Counted from the stretch's first letter, positions 16,553 through 24,283 are shown. The stretch is DNA of 33,822 nt from Bhargavaea cecembensis (GCF_000826125.2 NZ_LN651373.1:976333-1010154); one strand, 5' to 3'. Notes: a model not told the origin generated them from the letters alone. Translations and numbers: made by a program.

Positions 16553-16834
16553 ATGGAACGAAAGATTAACTTCTTCCTTGAATCCGGCGGCAGGAAAGGC
16601 CGGAGCGGTGTATCCCCGGTTGTTGAAGGAATCTTCCTGATGACAAAGGACCGGATCATCCCTTACGAGGAGCTCGACGATTATTGCGAAGTATGCCTTG
16701 AACCTCTGTCTTATGACGCGACGTACGATGCCGCCTACTGCGCCGAATGCAATGAATGGCGCGAAGAGGCATGCAACGATCCATCTTGCCAATTTTGCTC
16801 GGCCCGTCCGAAGCGGCCCTCCAACCGGGACTGA
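16553..16834 (+). CDS. Small Cys-rich (zinc-ribbon-like) protein
   Basis: A 93-residue protein from ATG 16553; AAAGGAGG lies eight to nine bases upstream, whereas the longer frame to 16427 has no site and overlaps the divergent gene. The C-terminal half has seven cysteines as CEVC, CAEC, then a Cys followed by C-x2-C in CNDPSCQFC, which can form one or two zinc sites. The N-terminal half (RKINFFLESGGRKGRSGVSP) is basic and could bind nucleic acid. I do not recognise the family. It is monocistronic or reads into ktrC 93 bases downstream; no terminator is seen between them. Confidence 0.8.
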   Translation: MERKINFFLESGGRKGRSGVSPVVEGIFLMTKDRIIPYEELDDYCEVCLEPLSYDATYDAAYCAECNEWREEACNDPSCQFCSARPKRPSNRD

Positions 16835-16927
16835 CCGATTCATTAGATTCATTCCCTAAAGAGCGGACAAGGTAAACACCGGTCCGGCTTTCGGGACTGC
16901 ACTTCAGACAGGACGGGGGAACGACTC

Positions 16928-17587
16928 ATGAAAAAAGAATTTGTTGTCATCGGCCTCGGCCGGTTCGGCGGCAGCATTGTCCGTGAATTGGTTCATCAAG
17001 GAGCGGACGTGCTTGCGATTGACCGGGACCATGAGCGGGTCGATGAATATGCGTCGATCGCCACACAGGCGGTGGCAGCGGACACGACTGACGAACAGGC
17101 ACTCGTGTCGCTCGGCATCCGCAATTTCGAACATGTCATTGTCGCGATCGGCGAGCATATCCAGTCCAGCATCCTGACGACGCTGATCCTCAAGGAACTG
17201 GGCGTTGAAAAAATCACCGTGAAGGCGCAGAACGATTACCATGCGAAGGTGCTGCAGAAGATCGGCGCCGACCAGGTCGTTCATCCGGAGCGGGACATGG
17301 GCATCCGGATCGCCAATAATATGATGTCCAACAACATCCTTGATTATCTCGAATTGTCCGAAGAACATTCGATCATGGAGATTAAGGCCAATGAAATTTT
17401 GGCGGGACACACGATTCTGGATCTCGACATCCGGGCGAAATACGGCATCAACATCGTGGCAATCAAACGGGCGGAAGAAGTCGTCGTCTCCCCGATGGCC
17501 GATGAACATATCCAGCTCGGCGATATCCTGATCATCATCGGTTCCGATGCAGATATTCTCCGGTTTGAAAAGAAAGCCCTACACTGA
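16928..17587 (+). CDS. ktrC: Ktr potassium channel regulatory subunit (RCK domain)
   Basis: A 219-residue cytoplasmic gating ring subunit of a Ktr K+ uptake system. The N-terminal RCK_N (TrkA-N) Rossmann fold has GLGRFG at residues 9-14 and a nucleotide-binding acidic residue in VLAIDRD. The C-terminal RCK_C domain (from about 135) ends with GDILIIIGSDADI; in relatives this domain binds c-di-AMP. Length and order match B. subtilis KtrC, which is also near rnjA. No membrane partner is adjacent, as in B. subtilis, where ktrD is elsewhere. GGGGGA precedes the ATG. No ydaO-type riboswitch is visible in the 93-base upstream gap. Confidence 0.95.
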   Translation: MKKEFVVIGLGRFGGSIVRELVHQGADVLAIDRDHERVDEYASIATQAVAADTTDEQALVSLGIRNFEHVIVAIGEHIQSSILTTLILKELGVEKITVKAQNDYHAKVLQKIGADQVVHPERDMGIRIANNMMSNNILDYLELSEEHSIMEIKANEILAGHTILDLDIRAKYGINIVAIKRAEEVVVSPMADEHIQLGDILIIIGSDADILRFEKKALH

Positions 17588-17593
17588 TGAAAC

Positions 17594-17630
17594 AAGCCGA
17601 GCGCCCCGAGGGACGCTCGGCTTTTCTTTT
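17594..17630 (+). terminator. Terminator of ktrC
   Basis: A 10-bp perfect stem, AAGCCGAGCG (17594-17603) with 17614-17623, followed by a T-rich run to 17630. Confidence 0.93.
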
Positions 17631-17654
17631 GAAAGCAATGAACGGGGATTCCGC

Positions 17655-17817
17655 GGATGCAACGGGCGTTTTCGCGGATACATTTTCGAATGAGGGAAAT
17701 TCATGGACGCATCCACTATTTCCGTGGACGCATTTTCGTCCGAGGGAAATTCATGGACGCATCCACTGTTTCCGTGGACGCATCCTCCGTTTTCATGGAT
17801 GCATTTTCCCATCGCCT
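17655..17817. repeat. 21-bp-period array C
   Basis: GGAYGCA-type unit starts at 17655, 17676, 17705, 17726, 17755, 17776 and 17797: steps 21, 29, 21, 29, 21, 21. The 21-bp unit is like GGACGCATCCACTATTTCCG; the 29-bp unit ends GAGGGAAATTCAT. The array lies between the ktrC and rnjA terminators, in a tail-to-tail gap. Open frames across it (17587-17844 and others) are repeat artefacts. Confidence 0.9.
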
Positions 17818-17841
17818 TCCCTGGACAACCCCGCCGCCATA

Positions 17842-17875
17842 TAAAAAACCGCACCCCGGCAAAGGAGTGCGGTTT
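17842..17875 (-). terminator. Terminator of rpoY-rnjA
   Basis: Minus-strand stem AAACCGCAC (17875-17867) with its complement 17854-17846, followed by a T-run (A-tract 17843-17848). Confidence 0.9.
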
Positions 17876-17884
17876 CGGACGTAT

Positions 17885-19555
17885 TTAGACTTCCATGACG
17901 ACCGGCAGGATCATCGGCCGGCGTTTCGTCTTGTCGTACAGATAAGGTCCGAGGATGTCGGTGATCTGGCTCTTGAGGCTTTCGGTGTCCGGTTCTTTTG
18001 AAGAAGAGACGGATTGCCGGAGCCGGCGGTTCAGGACCGATTGGGCCTCGTTGATCATCGCGCCGGATTCACGCATGTAGACGAAGCCCCGGGAGATGAG
18101 GTCCGGCCCGGCGACGATCTTGCCTTTCGACTTGTTGAGCGTGACGACGACGATAACGAGCCCGTCCTCGGACAGGACCCGGCGGTCGCGGAGGACGACG
18201 TTGCCGATGTCTCCGATTCCGCTGCCGTCGATGTACACGTCGCCCGACGGGACTCGTCCGGCGGGGCGGGCCTCGTCGGATCCGAGGGCGAGCACATCTC
18301 CGTTTTCCATGATGAAGACGTTCTCTTCAGGCACGTCGCACTGAACGGCGAGCGATTTGTGCATCTTCAGCATCCGGTATTCCCCGTGGATCGGCATGAA
18401 GAACTTCGGCTTGATGAGCCGGAGCATGAGTTTCTGTTCTTGCTGGGATCCGTGCCCGGATGTATGGATGTTGTTGAGCGATCCGTGGATGACCTCGGCG
18501 CCCGCCCGGAACAGGAGGTTGATCGTCCGGTTGACGCTCGCGATGTTGCCCGGAATCGGGGAAGATGAGAAGATGACAGTGTCGCCGGGCTGGATCTGGA
18601 TCTGCCGGTGCGTTCCGTTGGCGATCCGGGAAAGGGCCGCCATCGGTTCGCCCTGGCTGCCGGTGCAGAGGATCATGACTTCATTTGCCGGGAGCCGGTT
18701 CAGCGTCTGGGTGTCGACGAACATTTCTTTCGGTGCATCGATGTATCCGAGTTCGCGGCCGATCGTGATTGCGTTGTCCATGCTGCGGCCGAACACGGCG
18801 ATTTTCCGGCCGTGCGCAATCGCGGCCGTCACCGCCTGCTGGAGCCGGTAGATGTTCGAGGCGAACGTGGCAAAGATGATGCGCCCGTCCACTTTGCGGA
18901 AAATCTCGTCGATGCTTTCGCCGACTTTCTTCTCGGACATCGTGAAGTCCGGCACTTCGGCGTTCGTGCTGTCAGACAGGAGGCAGAGGACGCCTTCCTC
19001 GCCGATCTGGGCCATTTTCGCAAGGTTCGCGGGCTCTCCGACCGGTGTGAAGTCGAACTTGAAGTCACCTGTATGGACAATGTTGCCCGGAGGCGTTTTC
19101 ACGACGATCCCGAAGGCGTCCGGAATGCTGTGGGTTGTCCGGAAGAAGCTCACGGACGTTTTGCGGAACTTGATGACATCGTCTTCCTGGATCTCGATGA
19201 GCTTTGTCCGCCGGAGCAGGCCGTGCTCCTCGAGCTTGTTGCGCAGGAGGCCGAGTGCCAGCTTGCCGCCGTACACCGGGATATTCACCTTTTTCAGGAG
19301 GTACGGGATCCCGCCGATGTGGTCTTCGTGGCCGTGCGTGATGAACAGGCCCTTCACTTTATCGACGTTCCGCTCGATATACGTATAATCAGGGATCACA
19401 TAGTCGATGCCGAGAAGATCGTCTTCGGGAAACATGATGCCTGCATCGATCAGGATGATTTCATCCTGGAACTGCACCCCGTACGTGTTTTTGCCGATCT
19501 CGCCCAGTCCGCCGAGCGCGAAAACGGCTGTTTGGTCATTTTTTACGGACTTCAT
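17885..19555 (-). CDS. rnjA: Ribonuclease J1
   Basis: A 556-residue metallo-beta-lactamase/beta-CASP nuclease with 5'-3' exonuclease and endonuclease activity in mRNA decay and rRNA maturation. The zinc motif HGHEDH is at residues 74-79, further ligands lie in [10 protein letters not shown] and HTGDFKFD, and the beta-CASP signature follows ([44 protein letters not shown]). The C-terminal domain carries the [17 protein letters not shown] segment. Length and sequence match B. subtilis RnjA (555). AAGGTG overlapping the end of rpoY serves as ribosome site; the genes are five bases apart, so they are coupled. Confidence 0.98.
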   Translation of the reverse strand: MKSVKNDQTAVFALGGLGEIGKNTYGVQFQDEIILIDAGIMFPEDDLLGIDYVIPDYTYIERNVDKVKGLFITHGHEDHIGGIPYLLKKVNIPVYGGKLALGLLRNKLEEHGLLRRTKLIEIQEDDVIKFRKTSVSFFRTTHSIPDAFGIVVKTPPGNIVHTGDFKFDFTPVGEPANLAKMAQIGEEGVLCLLSDSTNAEVPDFTMSEKKVGESIDEIFRKVDGRIIFATFASNIYRLQQAVTAAIAHGRKIAVFGRSMDNAITIGRELGYIDAPKEMFVDTQTLNRLPANEVMILCTGSQGEPMAALSRIANGTHRQIQIQPGDTVIFSSSPIPGNIASVNRTINLLFRAGAEVIHGSLNNIHTSGHGSQQEQKLMLRLIKPKFFMPIHGEYRMLKMHKSLAVQCDVPEENVFIMENGDVLALGSDEARPAGRVPSGDVYIDGSGIGDIGNVVLRDRRVLSEDGLVIVVVTLNKSKGKIVAGPDLISRGFVYMRESGAMINEAQSVLNRRLRQSVSSSKEPDTESLKSQITDILGPYLYDKTKRRPMILPVVMEV

Positions 19556-19560
19556 GCGGC

Positions 19561-19770
19561 TTACACCTTCTCCACGTGGAAGTGATCGGACTTCTTCTCG
19601 TACTCAAGATGCCCTTCCTCCAGCATTTGGATGTACTCGATGTTGATGTTGCGGTCTCTTAGGCCAACGCGCACCTGGCGCTCGGATTCCGCTTCGACAT
19701 ACATGGTTTTCGTGTTTTCGCGGACCGGCACTTCATGCATGTTTTCTTGATAATAAACTTTGTAGATCAT
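19561..19770 (-). CDS. rpoY: RNA polymerase epsilon subunit
   Basis: A 69-residue protein of the RpoY/YkzG (DUF1447) family, a small subunit of Bacillota RNA polymerase. It begins [20 protein letters not shown] and ends in an acidic/basic [15 protein letters not shown] tail. It is directly upstream of rnjA, the usual Bacilli arrangement. AAAAGGAGA precedes the ATG. Confidence 0.97.
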   Translation of the reverse strand: MIYKVYYQENMHEVPVRENTKTMYVEAESERQVRVGLRDRNINIEYIQMLEEGHLEYEKKSDHFHVEKV

Positions 19771-19814
19771 AGTCTGCTCTCCTTTTCCACGTTCAAATAC
19801 TTGCCATATCCTTT

Positions 19815-19823
19815 ATAATAGCA
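19815..19823 (-). promoter_or_regulatory. Extended -10 promoter candidate for rpoY-rnjA
   Basis: The minus strand reads TGC-TATTAT (19823-19815), an extended -10 element; no good -35 is seen 17 bases upstream. It lies between the terminator of the small upstream gene and rpoY. Confidence 0.45.
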
Positions 19824-19840
19824 TGCAGACCCCCTGAAAT

Positions 19841-19869
19841 AAAGAAAAGCCCCCGTATTGGACGGGGGC
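19841..19869 (-). terminator. Terminator of the 23-codon gene
   Basis: Minus-strand stem GCCCCCGT (19869-19862) with ACGGGGGC (19856-19849), then TTTTCTTT (19848-19841). Perfect eight-pair GC-rich stem. Confidence 0.9.
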
Positions 19870-19877
19870 GAGTCATA

Positions 19878-19949
19878 TCATGCAATGGACTTTTTGCCGA
19901 GGATGCCATTGAGCCGTTTCAACCATCTGCGCTTCAGGCGCTTAAGCAT
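19878..19949 (-). CDS. Unlisted 23-residue cationic peptide gene
   Basis: ATG 19949 to TGA 19880-19878. The peptide begins MLKRLKRRWLKRLNG and ends in ILGKKSIA: nine Lys/Arg, no acidic residue, and hydrophobic residues spaced as in an amphipathic helix. AAGGAGTG (19963-19956) lies six bases before the ATG. The gene has a consensus promoter (19999-19971) and a GC-rich terminator (19869-19841), so the whole unit occupies about 160 bp. The expected start point near 19964 leaves a leader of only about 15 nt. I do not recognise a family; it might be a membrane- or nucleic-acid-binding microprotein, or a leader peptide controlling rpoY-rnjA behind it. Confidence 0.75.
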   Translation of the reverse strand: MLKRLKRRWLKRLNGILGKKSIA

Positions 19950-19970
19950 GGCAATCACTCCTTGTCCTTT

Positions 19971-19999
19971 ATTATATGCTTGAATGAATGTTCTGTCAA
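19971..19999 (-). promoter_or_regulatory. Perfect consensus sigma-A promoter for the 23-codon gene
   Basis: Minus strand: TTGACA (19999-19994), 17-bp spacer, TATAAT (19976-19971). Every consensus base is present; it is the best promoter in the window. It lies just upstream of, and points away from, ykrA. Confidence 0.92.
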
Positions 20000-20031
20000 G
20001 TCATTTCTTATATATATGGAGGCGTTCCCAG

Positions 20032-20802
20032 TTGGAAAAAATTTTGTTTTTTGATATCGACGGCACCTTGTACGATGATGAGAAAAAGCTTCCTGCCTCT
20101 GCCAGGAAAGCGATCGTCGCCGCGAAGGAAAAAGGGCATCTCATCGCGATTGCCACGGGACGGGCGCCGTTCATGGTGGGACCTGTCCTGGAAGAGCTTG
20201 ATGTCGACACCTACATCTGCTTCAACGGCCAGTATGTCGTCCACCGGGGAGAAGTGATCCACCGCGGGACACACGACCCTGAATGGATCGGCAGGATCAA
20301 GGATTTCGCCACGGAAAAAGGACATCCGCTCGTCTACATGGATGCCCGTGAAATGGTCGCTTCCGACGAGGGCTACCCCCATATCTACGAAAGCCTCGGC
20401 ACGCTGAAGCTGCCGTACCCTAGAGTGGAGGGTGATTTTTACAAAGACCATCCGATCAACCAGGTTCTTCTTTTCTGCACGGAGGAAGAGGAAGATGAGT
20501 ACCGCAAGCGCTTCCCGGGTGTGAAATTCGTCCGTTGGCAGCGGGTCTGCTGCGACATCCTGCCGGGCGGCGCTTCAAAGGCCGCCGGCATGGAATGGAT
20601 CCTCGAAAGGGAAGGCCTCACCATGGCCGACGCGATTGCGTTCGGTGACGGTCTAAACGACATTGAAATGCTGGAAGCGGCCGGTATCGGCGTCGCGATG
20701 GGCAACGGCCATGACGAGGCGAAGAAGCGCGCCGACTATGTCGCCGGGGATGTATCAGAAGACGGCATCGCGCGTATCCTCGACCAGCTTGGCCTGATTT
20801 AA
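20032..20802 (+). CDS. ykrA: Cof-type HAD-superfamily phosphatase
   Basis: A 256-residue HAD hydrolase of the Cof/IIB subfamily, probably a sugar-phosphate or nucleotide phosphatase. Motif I is FFDIDGTLYDD (nucleophile D8, D10), motif II is in AIATGRAPFM, and motif IV is AFGDGLNDIEMLEAAGIGVA. Length matches B. subtilis YkrA. The start is TTG 20032: GGAGGC (20018-20023) is eight bases away and the residues begin with EKILFFDIDGT. The longer frame from 19984 would run through the divergent promoter region and is not used. The IS hairpin directly after the stop now acts as its terminator. Confidence 0.93.
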   Translation: MEKILFFDIDGTLYDDEKKLPASARKAIVAAKEKGHLIAIATGRAPFMVGPVLEELDVDTYICFNGQYVVHRGEVIHRGTHDPEWIGRIKDFATEKGHPLVYMDAREMVASDEGYPHIYESLGTLKLPYPRVEGDFYKDHPINQVLLFCTEEEEDEYRKRFPGVKFVRWQRVCCDILPGGASKAAGMEWILEREGLTMADAIAFGDGLNDIEMLEAAGIGVAMGNGHDEAKKRADYVAGDVSEDGIARILDQLGLI

Positions 20803-20805
20803 AAA

Positions 20806-20863
20806 GGGGCTGTCCAGAAAGTCGATAAAAACGACTTTCTGTGACAGCCCCTTTCTGTTTTTT
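20806..20863 (+). terminator. Hairpin/terminator at the IS1182 left end
   Basis: The stem pairs 20806-20824 with 20832-20851 (19 pairs, one bulged A), then TTTCTGTTTTTT. It shields the transposase from transcription arriving from ykrA and ends ykrA mRNA. The inner arm repeats the element's right-end sequence GACAGCCCCTTT. Confidence 0.88.
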
Positions 20864-20948
20864 ATCTCTCTCAAAAAAATAGAAAAAGACCGCTGCCTTT
20901 TGTAGAATGGAGTCACCACAACAACACACACAAAGGAGCGATCTTTTT

Positions 20949-23183
20949 ATGTGCAATCCGAAGACTGCTACAACAGAGTATATCACAGAAATGGAGATCT
21001 TGGCAGAGGTGAACAAGCCTGAGGAAAAACGTCCAAAACGCCGGTTGGCGCCTGTCTTCAAGCCCTATGATAACCGCCAGTCCTTCGCCATCTTCGATGT
21101 CGAATCGCTGGTTCCCGATGACCATGTGGCACGTGTCATTGATGAAATGATCGAGACGATTCCGGATGATCAGCTCATTGCGCATTATTCCGGAGGCGGC
21201 CGCAGTTCTTACCACCCGAAGATGATGCTTAAGATCATTCTTTACGCCTACTCCCAAAAGGAATATTCCTGCCGGCGCATTGAAAAGCTGACAAGGGAAA
21301 GCATTCCTGCTATGTGGCTGGCCGCCGGCCAGCTTCCCGACTACCGGACCATCAATGAGTTCCGCGGGGTCCGAATGCCCAAGATGATCGATGATTTATT
21401 CGAAGCGATGGTGATGGAATTGCATCATCGCGGCTTCATTGACTTTGAAAATTACTTCCTCGATGGGACGAAAATCGAGGCGGATGCCAATAAATATTCC
21501 TTTGTATTCAAGAAAGCGGTGTTGGGATACGAGGAAAAGCTGAAAAAGAAAATCAGCGAGACCCTGCAGGAGATCCATGAGATTGCAGAGGCAGAGGGAT
21601 TCGAAATGGGAAGTCTGCCTGAAGGTGATCCTTCGGTGGAGGAACTGATGGAGACCGTCTCCCGTTTGGAAGGACAGGAAGAGATCCTGACGGACAAAAG
21701 TGAGAAAGAGACAGATACAGCGGTCCGCAAGGGAATCCGTAGAAAACGCTCGATGATCCGCAGGAAGCTCAAGTTGGTCCGGGATGACTTCATTCCGAGG
21801 AAAGAGAAATATGCTGCCCAGCTTGAGGTTTGCGGAGAAGACCGGAATAGCTACTCGAAGACAGACCCGGATGCCACATTCATGCGGATGAAAGAAGATC
21901 ATATGAAAAACGGGCAGCTCAAGCCCGGATACAATATCCAGATGGCCACCGAAAACCAATTTGTTCTCTTCTATTCTGTTCACCAGCGGCCCACAGACAC
22001 CCGGTGTCTGATCCCACACATGGAAGCCTACCGGGAAACTGCGCTGCCGATGCCAAAGCGCATTGTCGCGGATGCGGGATATGGAAGTGAGGAGAATTAC
22101 CTGTATCTTCTCGGAGAGGAAGACGGAGAAGCGGTTGCCGATTTTCTAATCCCGTATAACACCTACTTGAAAGAACAATCGCGCAGTTATAAGAAAAACG
22201 CATACAACGCCAAGAACTGGGCGTATCACGAAGAGGATGATCTGTTCGTCTGTCCGAACGGACGGAAAGTCCGCTTCAAGAAATACATGAAAAAGAAAAA
22301 TGCGTCTGGCTTCGTCCAGGATTTCAAAATCTATGAGTGCGAGGATTGCAGTGACTGCCCGTTGAAAGCACTGTGCACCAAGGCAAAAGGGAACCGGCAG
22401 GTTCACTGGAATCCGATTTATGAGGAATTGAAGGCCAAGGCAAGAAAAGCCCTTGATGATGAAACCCTAAAACAGATCTACGCCCTTCGGAAAATCGAAG
22501 TGGAGACAGTTTTTGGGAATCTCAAGGGCAATTTGGCGTTCCGTCGATTCCATCTTCGAGGGCTGGATAAGGTTCACTTGGAGTTTGGAATCCTGGCACT
22601 CGCCCACAATTTCCTGAAAGTGGCGGGCATCCTGCGGATGCCTTCTGCCAAACATATTCAAAATAAAAGGAAGGAGGCGAAAAACGATTTGTTTTTCGCC
22701 TCCTTCATCATTTTAGGGACTTATCGGACAGCCCCTTTCGCTATTTTACTGTTCCCCGAGAGGCTCGGCGTCCGGGTAATCGCGGAACGGCTCGTCCGGA
22801 TCGATGTGATCATAGAACATGATTCCGTTCAGGTGATCGAGCTCATGCTGGAATGCGATGGCGGACAGGCCTTTCAGCCGCCGCTTGATCGGTTCTCCTT
22901 CCGGCGTGAAACCCTTGATCGTCACTTTTGCGTAGCGGGGCACGAATCCCGGCACTTCGCGGTCGACCGACAGGCAGCCCTCGCCACCCGGAAGATAAGC
23001 CTTGGCGGCGGAGTGGCTGGCGATTTTCGGGTTGACGATCACGAAACTGACCGGTTCGGTCCCCTCGTCGACGATATGGAGGGCAAACATCCTTTTGGGG
23101 ACATCGATCTGGTTTGCCGCAAGCCCGATTCCGGGCCGGAGGCCGTATTTCTCGGCGAGTTCAGGATCTTGGCTGTTTTGTAG
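20949..23183 (+). CDS. IS1182-family transposase whose frame runs out of the element
   Basis: From ATG 20949, with AAAGGAG ten bases upstream, the frame is open for 744 codons. The first ~575 residues are a normal IS1182-type transposase: N-terminal DUF772 region (RLAPVFKPYDNRQSFAIFD, PDDHVARVID, HPKMMLKIILYAYSQ), a DGTKIEADANKYSF catalytic segment, RIVADAGYGSEENY, a CPNGRKVRFKKY zinc-type region with paired cysteines (CEDCSDCPLKALC), and the C-terminal IEVETVFGNLKGNLAFRRFH. No stop codon lies inside the IS: about 148 further codons come from DNA antisense to defB and its start region, and carry no domain. The biologically relevant product probably ends in or near the IS. Confidence 0.85.
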   Translation: MCNPKTATTEYITEMEILAEVNKPEEKRPKRRLAPVFKPYDNRQSFAIFDVESLVPDDHVARVIDEMIETIPDDQLIAHYSGGGRSSYHPKMMLKIILYAYSQKEYSCRRIEKLTRESIPAMWLAAGQLPDYRTINEFRGVRMPKMIDDLFEAMVMELHHRGFIDFENYFLDGTKIEADANKYSFVFKKAVLGYEEKLKKKISETLQEIHEIAEAEGFEMGSLPEGDPSVEELMETVSRLEGQEEILTDKSEKETDTAVRKGIRRKRSMIRRKLKLVRDDFIPRKEKYAAQLEVCGEDRNSYSKTDPDATFMRMKEDHMKNGQLKPGYNIQMATENQFVLFYSVHQRPTDTRCLIPHMEAYRETALPMPKRIVADAGYGSEENYLYLLGEEDGEAVADFLIPYNTYLKEQSRSYKKNAYNAKNWAYHEEDDLFVCPNGRKVRFKKYMKKKNASGFVQDFKIYECEDCSDCPLKALCTKAKGNRQVHWNPIYEELKAKARKALDDETLKQIYALRKIEVETVFGNLKGNLAFRRFHLRGLDKVHLEFGILALAHNFLKVAGILRMPSAKHIQNKRKEAKNDLFFASFIILGTYRTAPFAILLFPERLGVRVIAERLVRIDVIIEHDSVQVIELMLECDGGQAFQPPLDRFSFRRETLDRHFCVAGHESRHFAVDRQAALATRKISLGGGVAGDFRVDDHETDRFGPLVDDMEGKHPFGDIDLVCRKPDSGPEAVFLGEFRILAVL
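22671..22705 (-). terminator. Hairpin near the IS1182 right end
   Basis: A perfect 15-bp stem (22671-22685 with 22691-22705) with a five-base loop. On the minus strand it is followed by TTTTATTTT (22670-22662), so it can stop defB transcription entering the IS. It lies inside the transposase reading frame. Confidence 0.8.
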
Positions 23184-23303
23184 AAACTCTAACATCTGGC
23201 GGGCTGTTTCTTTTTCTTTGTCGGTCAGGGGGAAGCTCAATTCTTCTGCTTTTTTGCGGAGTGTCGGGTGACCTTCCCTGATGATCTGATCCATCGTAAT
23301 CAT
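22746..23303 (-). CDS. def: Peptide deformylase
   Basis: A 185-residue class-2 type deformylase that removes the N-formyl group from nascent proteins. The three motifs are present: GIGLAANQ (58-65; Asn replaces the more common Pro), EGCLSV (108-113) and QHELDH (152-157), giving the metal ligands Cys110, His153 and His157. ATG 23303 has AAGGAAG upstream and matches the MITM start of B. subtilis DefB (YkrB). Divergent from ykyA. Its normal downstream region is replaced by the IS1182 element ten bases after the stop. Confidence 0.96.
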   Translation of the reverse strand: MITMDQIIREGHPTLRKKAEELSFPLTDKEKETARQMLEFLQNSQDPELAEKYGLRPGIGLAANQIDVPKRMFALHIVDEGTEPVSFVIVNPKIASHSAAKAYLPGGEGCLSVDREVPGFVPRYAKVTIKGFTPEGEPIKRRLKGLSAIAFQHELDHLNGIMFYDHIDPDEPFRDYPDAEPLGEQ

Positions 23304-23389
23304 TGCATTGACTTCCTTTCGTACAATTGGCGTTAACCCAAGTATATACACGGACATGCCGGGCATGAAATAAAAATGCATACATTTCA

Positions 23390-23418
23390 TTGAAAACAGC
23401 CCGAACTACTAATATAGT
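23390..23418 (+). promoter_or_regulatory. Promoter of ykyA
   Basis: TTGAAA (23390-23395), 17-bp spacer, TATAGT (23413-23418), followed 35 bases later by the ATG. Confidence 0.75.
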
Positions 23419-23452
23419 AAAAGCAGGATATTGAACGAGAGGAGGAAGGAAA

Positions 23453-24097
23453 ATGAAGAAAAAAATTGCCGGAACCGCTCTTGCCGCAGCCCTGCTCCTT
23501 TCTGCCTGTTCGTTCGGAGCATCGGCCGGGGACAAGCTCGCAGATGCAGTCGGATCCATCCAGGAACAGGAAAAGCCGTTCCATGAGGCTCAGGAAGAGA
23601 TGGCCGGGCTGGAGAAAAAAGAATTTGATTTATTTAACTCGATGATGGAACTGACGAAAGATGATGCCGACAAACTCTCCGAAATGGCCGGAGAAGCAGA
23701 GTCGTCCGCCGATGAGCGGCTGGACCTGCTTGATAAAGGCGACAAATCGATCGAAGAGGCCGAAAAGAAGATGTCGGACCTGGACTCGGCCGAAAGCGAT
23801 GACGAACAGATCAAGAAAGCCGTCGGTCAGCTGAAGGAAGCGATGGAGGCCCGGTATGCCGCGCGTGAAGATTACTCGGCCCTGTACAAGGAGACGGCCG
23901 ACCTGCAGAAAAAGCTGTATGGCATGCTGACTCAGGAGGACGCCGACTTCAAGGAAATCCAGGACCAGGCAGACGCCGTCAATGCAAAAAATGCGGAAGT
24001 CCGCACCGCGCTCGCCCATTTCAACGAAGCGACTGAACAAGTGAATGAAGCGAAGACGAAAGCCTTCGACCTCATCGATTCGAAGGAAGAAGAATGA
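23453..24097 (+). CDS. ykyA: YkyA-family cell-envelope lipoprotein
   Basis: A 214-residue lipoprotein: basic N-terminus, hydrophobic stretch, and lipobox LLSAC with Cys19. The mature part is highly charged and almost entirely alpha-helical, with heptad-like coiled-coil segments (EKPFHEAQEEMAGLEKKEFD, IEEAEKKMSDLDSAESDDEQ, KETADLQKKLYGML). It matches the putative cell-wall-binding YkyA family (YkyA/OapA-like) found between defB and pdhA in B. subtilis. Ribosome site GAGGAGGAAGG. Molecular function not established. Confidence 0.9.
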   Translation: MKKKIAGTALAAALLLSACSFGASAGDKLADAVGSIQEQEKPFHEAQEEMAGLEKKEFDLFNSMMELTKDDADKLSEMAGEAESSADERLDLLDKGDKSIEEAEKKMSDLDSAESDDEQIKKAVGQLKEAMEARYAAREDYSALYKETADLQKKLYGMLTQEDADFKEIQDQADAVNAKNAEVRTALAHFNEATEQVNEAKTKAFDLIDSKEEE

Positions 24098-24113
24098 ACA
24101 AGGAACGAACGGG

Positions 24114-24137
24114 GGACGCTGAATGCGTCCTTTTTTC
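24114..24137 (+). terminator. Terminator of ykyA
   Basis: Stem GGACGC (24114-24119) with GCGTCC (24125-24130), five-base loop, T-run 24131-24136. Confidence 0.85.
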
Positions 24138-24233
24138 TTTGCATGAAAAAGGGCCGGAAATTTGTCCGGTTTCCCCGCTGCACAGTCGGGGAAAGGGATA
24201 AGTATGATTGCATTTTTAAGGATGATACAAAGT

Positions 24234-24252
24234 TTGTTAATGTATTAATACA
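24234..24252. promoter_or_regulatory. Palindrome upstream of pdhA
   Basis: TGTATTAATACA (24241-24252) is a perfect 12-bp palindrome. It overlaps TTGTTAA (24234-24240), and the combined TTGTTAA-N4-TTAATA loosely resembles the clostridial type of Rex (NADH sensor) site. The identity of any binder is speculation. Confidence 0.4.
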
Positions 24253-24283
24253 GTTAAGCGAAAAGAGATAGGTGTACTAATAC

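Larger units (their letters stand above)
20806..22735 (+). mobile_element. IS1182-family insertion sequence
   Basis: The ends are inverted: GGGGCTGTCCAGAAAGTCG... at 20806 and the complement GGGGCTGTCCGATAAGTCC... ending at 22735; about 20 of 25 bases match. Flanking A/T bases would extend the match to 20803-22738. No short target duplication is visible on either side. The element fills the gap between ykrA and defB, starting three bases after the ykrA stop and ending ten bases before the defB stop. Confidence 0.88.

Noticed and set aside
16835-16927. c-di-AMP (ydaO-type) riboswitch before ktrC
   Set aside because: The gap is 93 bases, too short for the known fold, and shows none of its conserved blocks.
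22737-23183. Functional C-terminal domain of the transposase beyond the IS
   Set aside because: The sequence is the exact antisense of defB and its leader and has no domain features.
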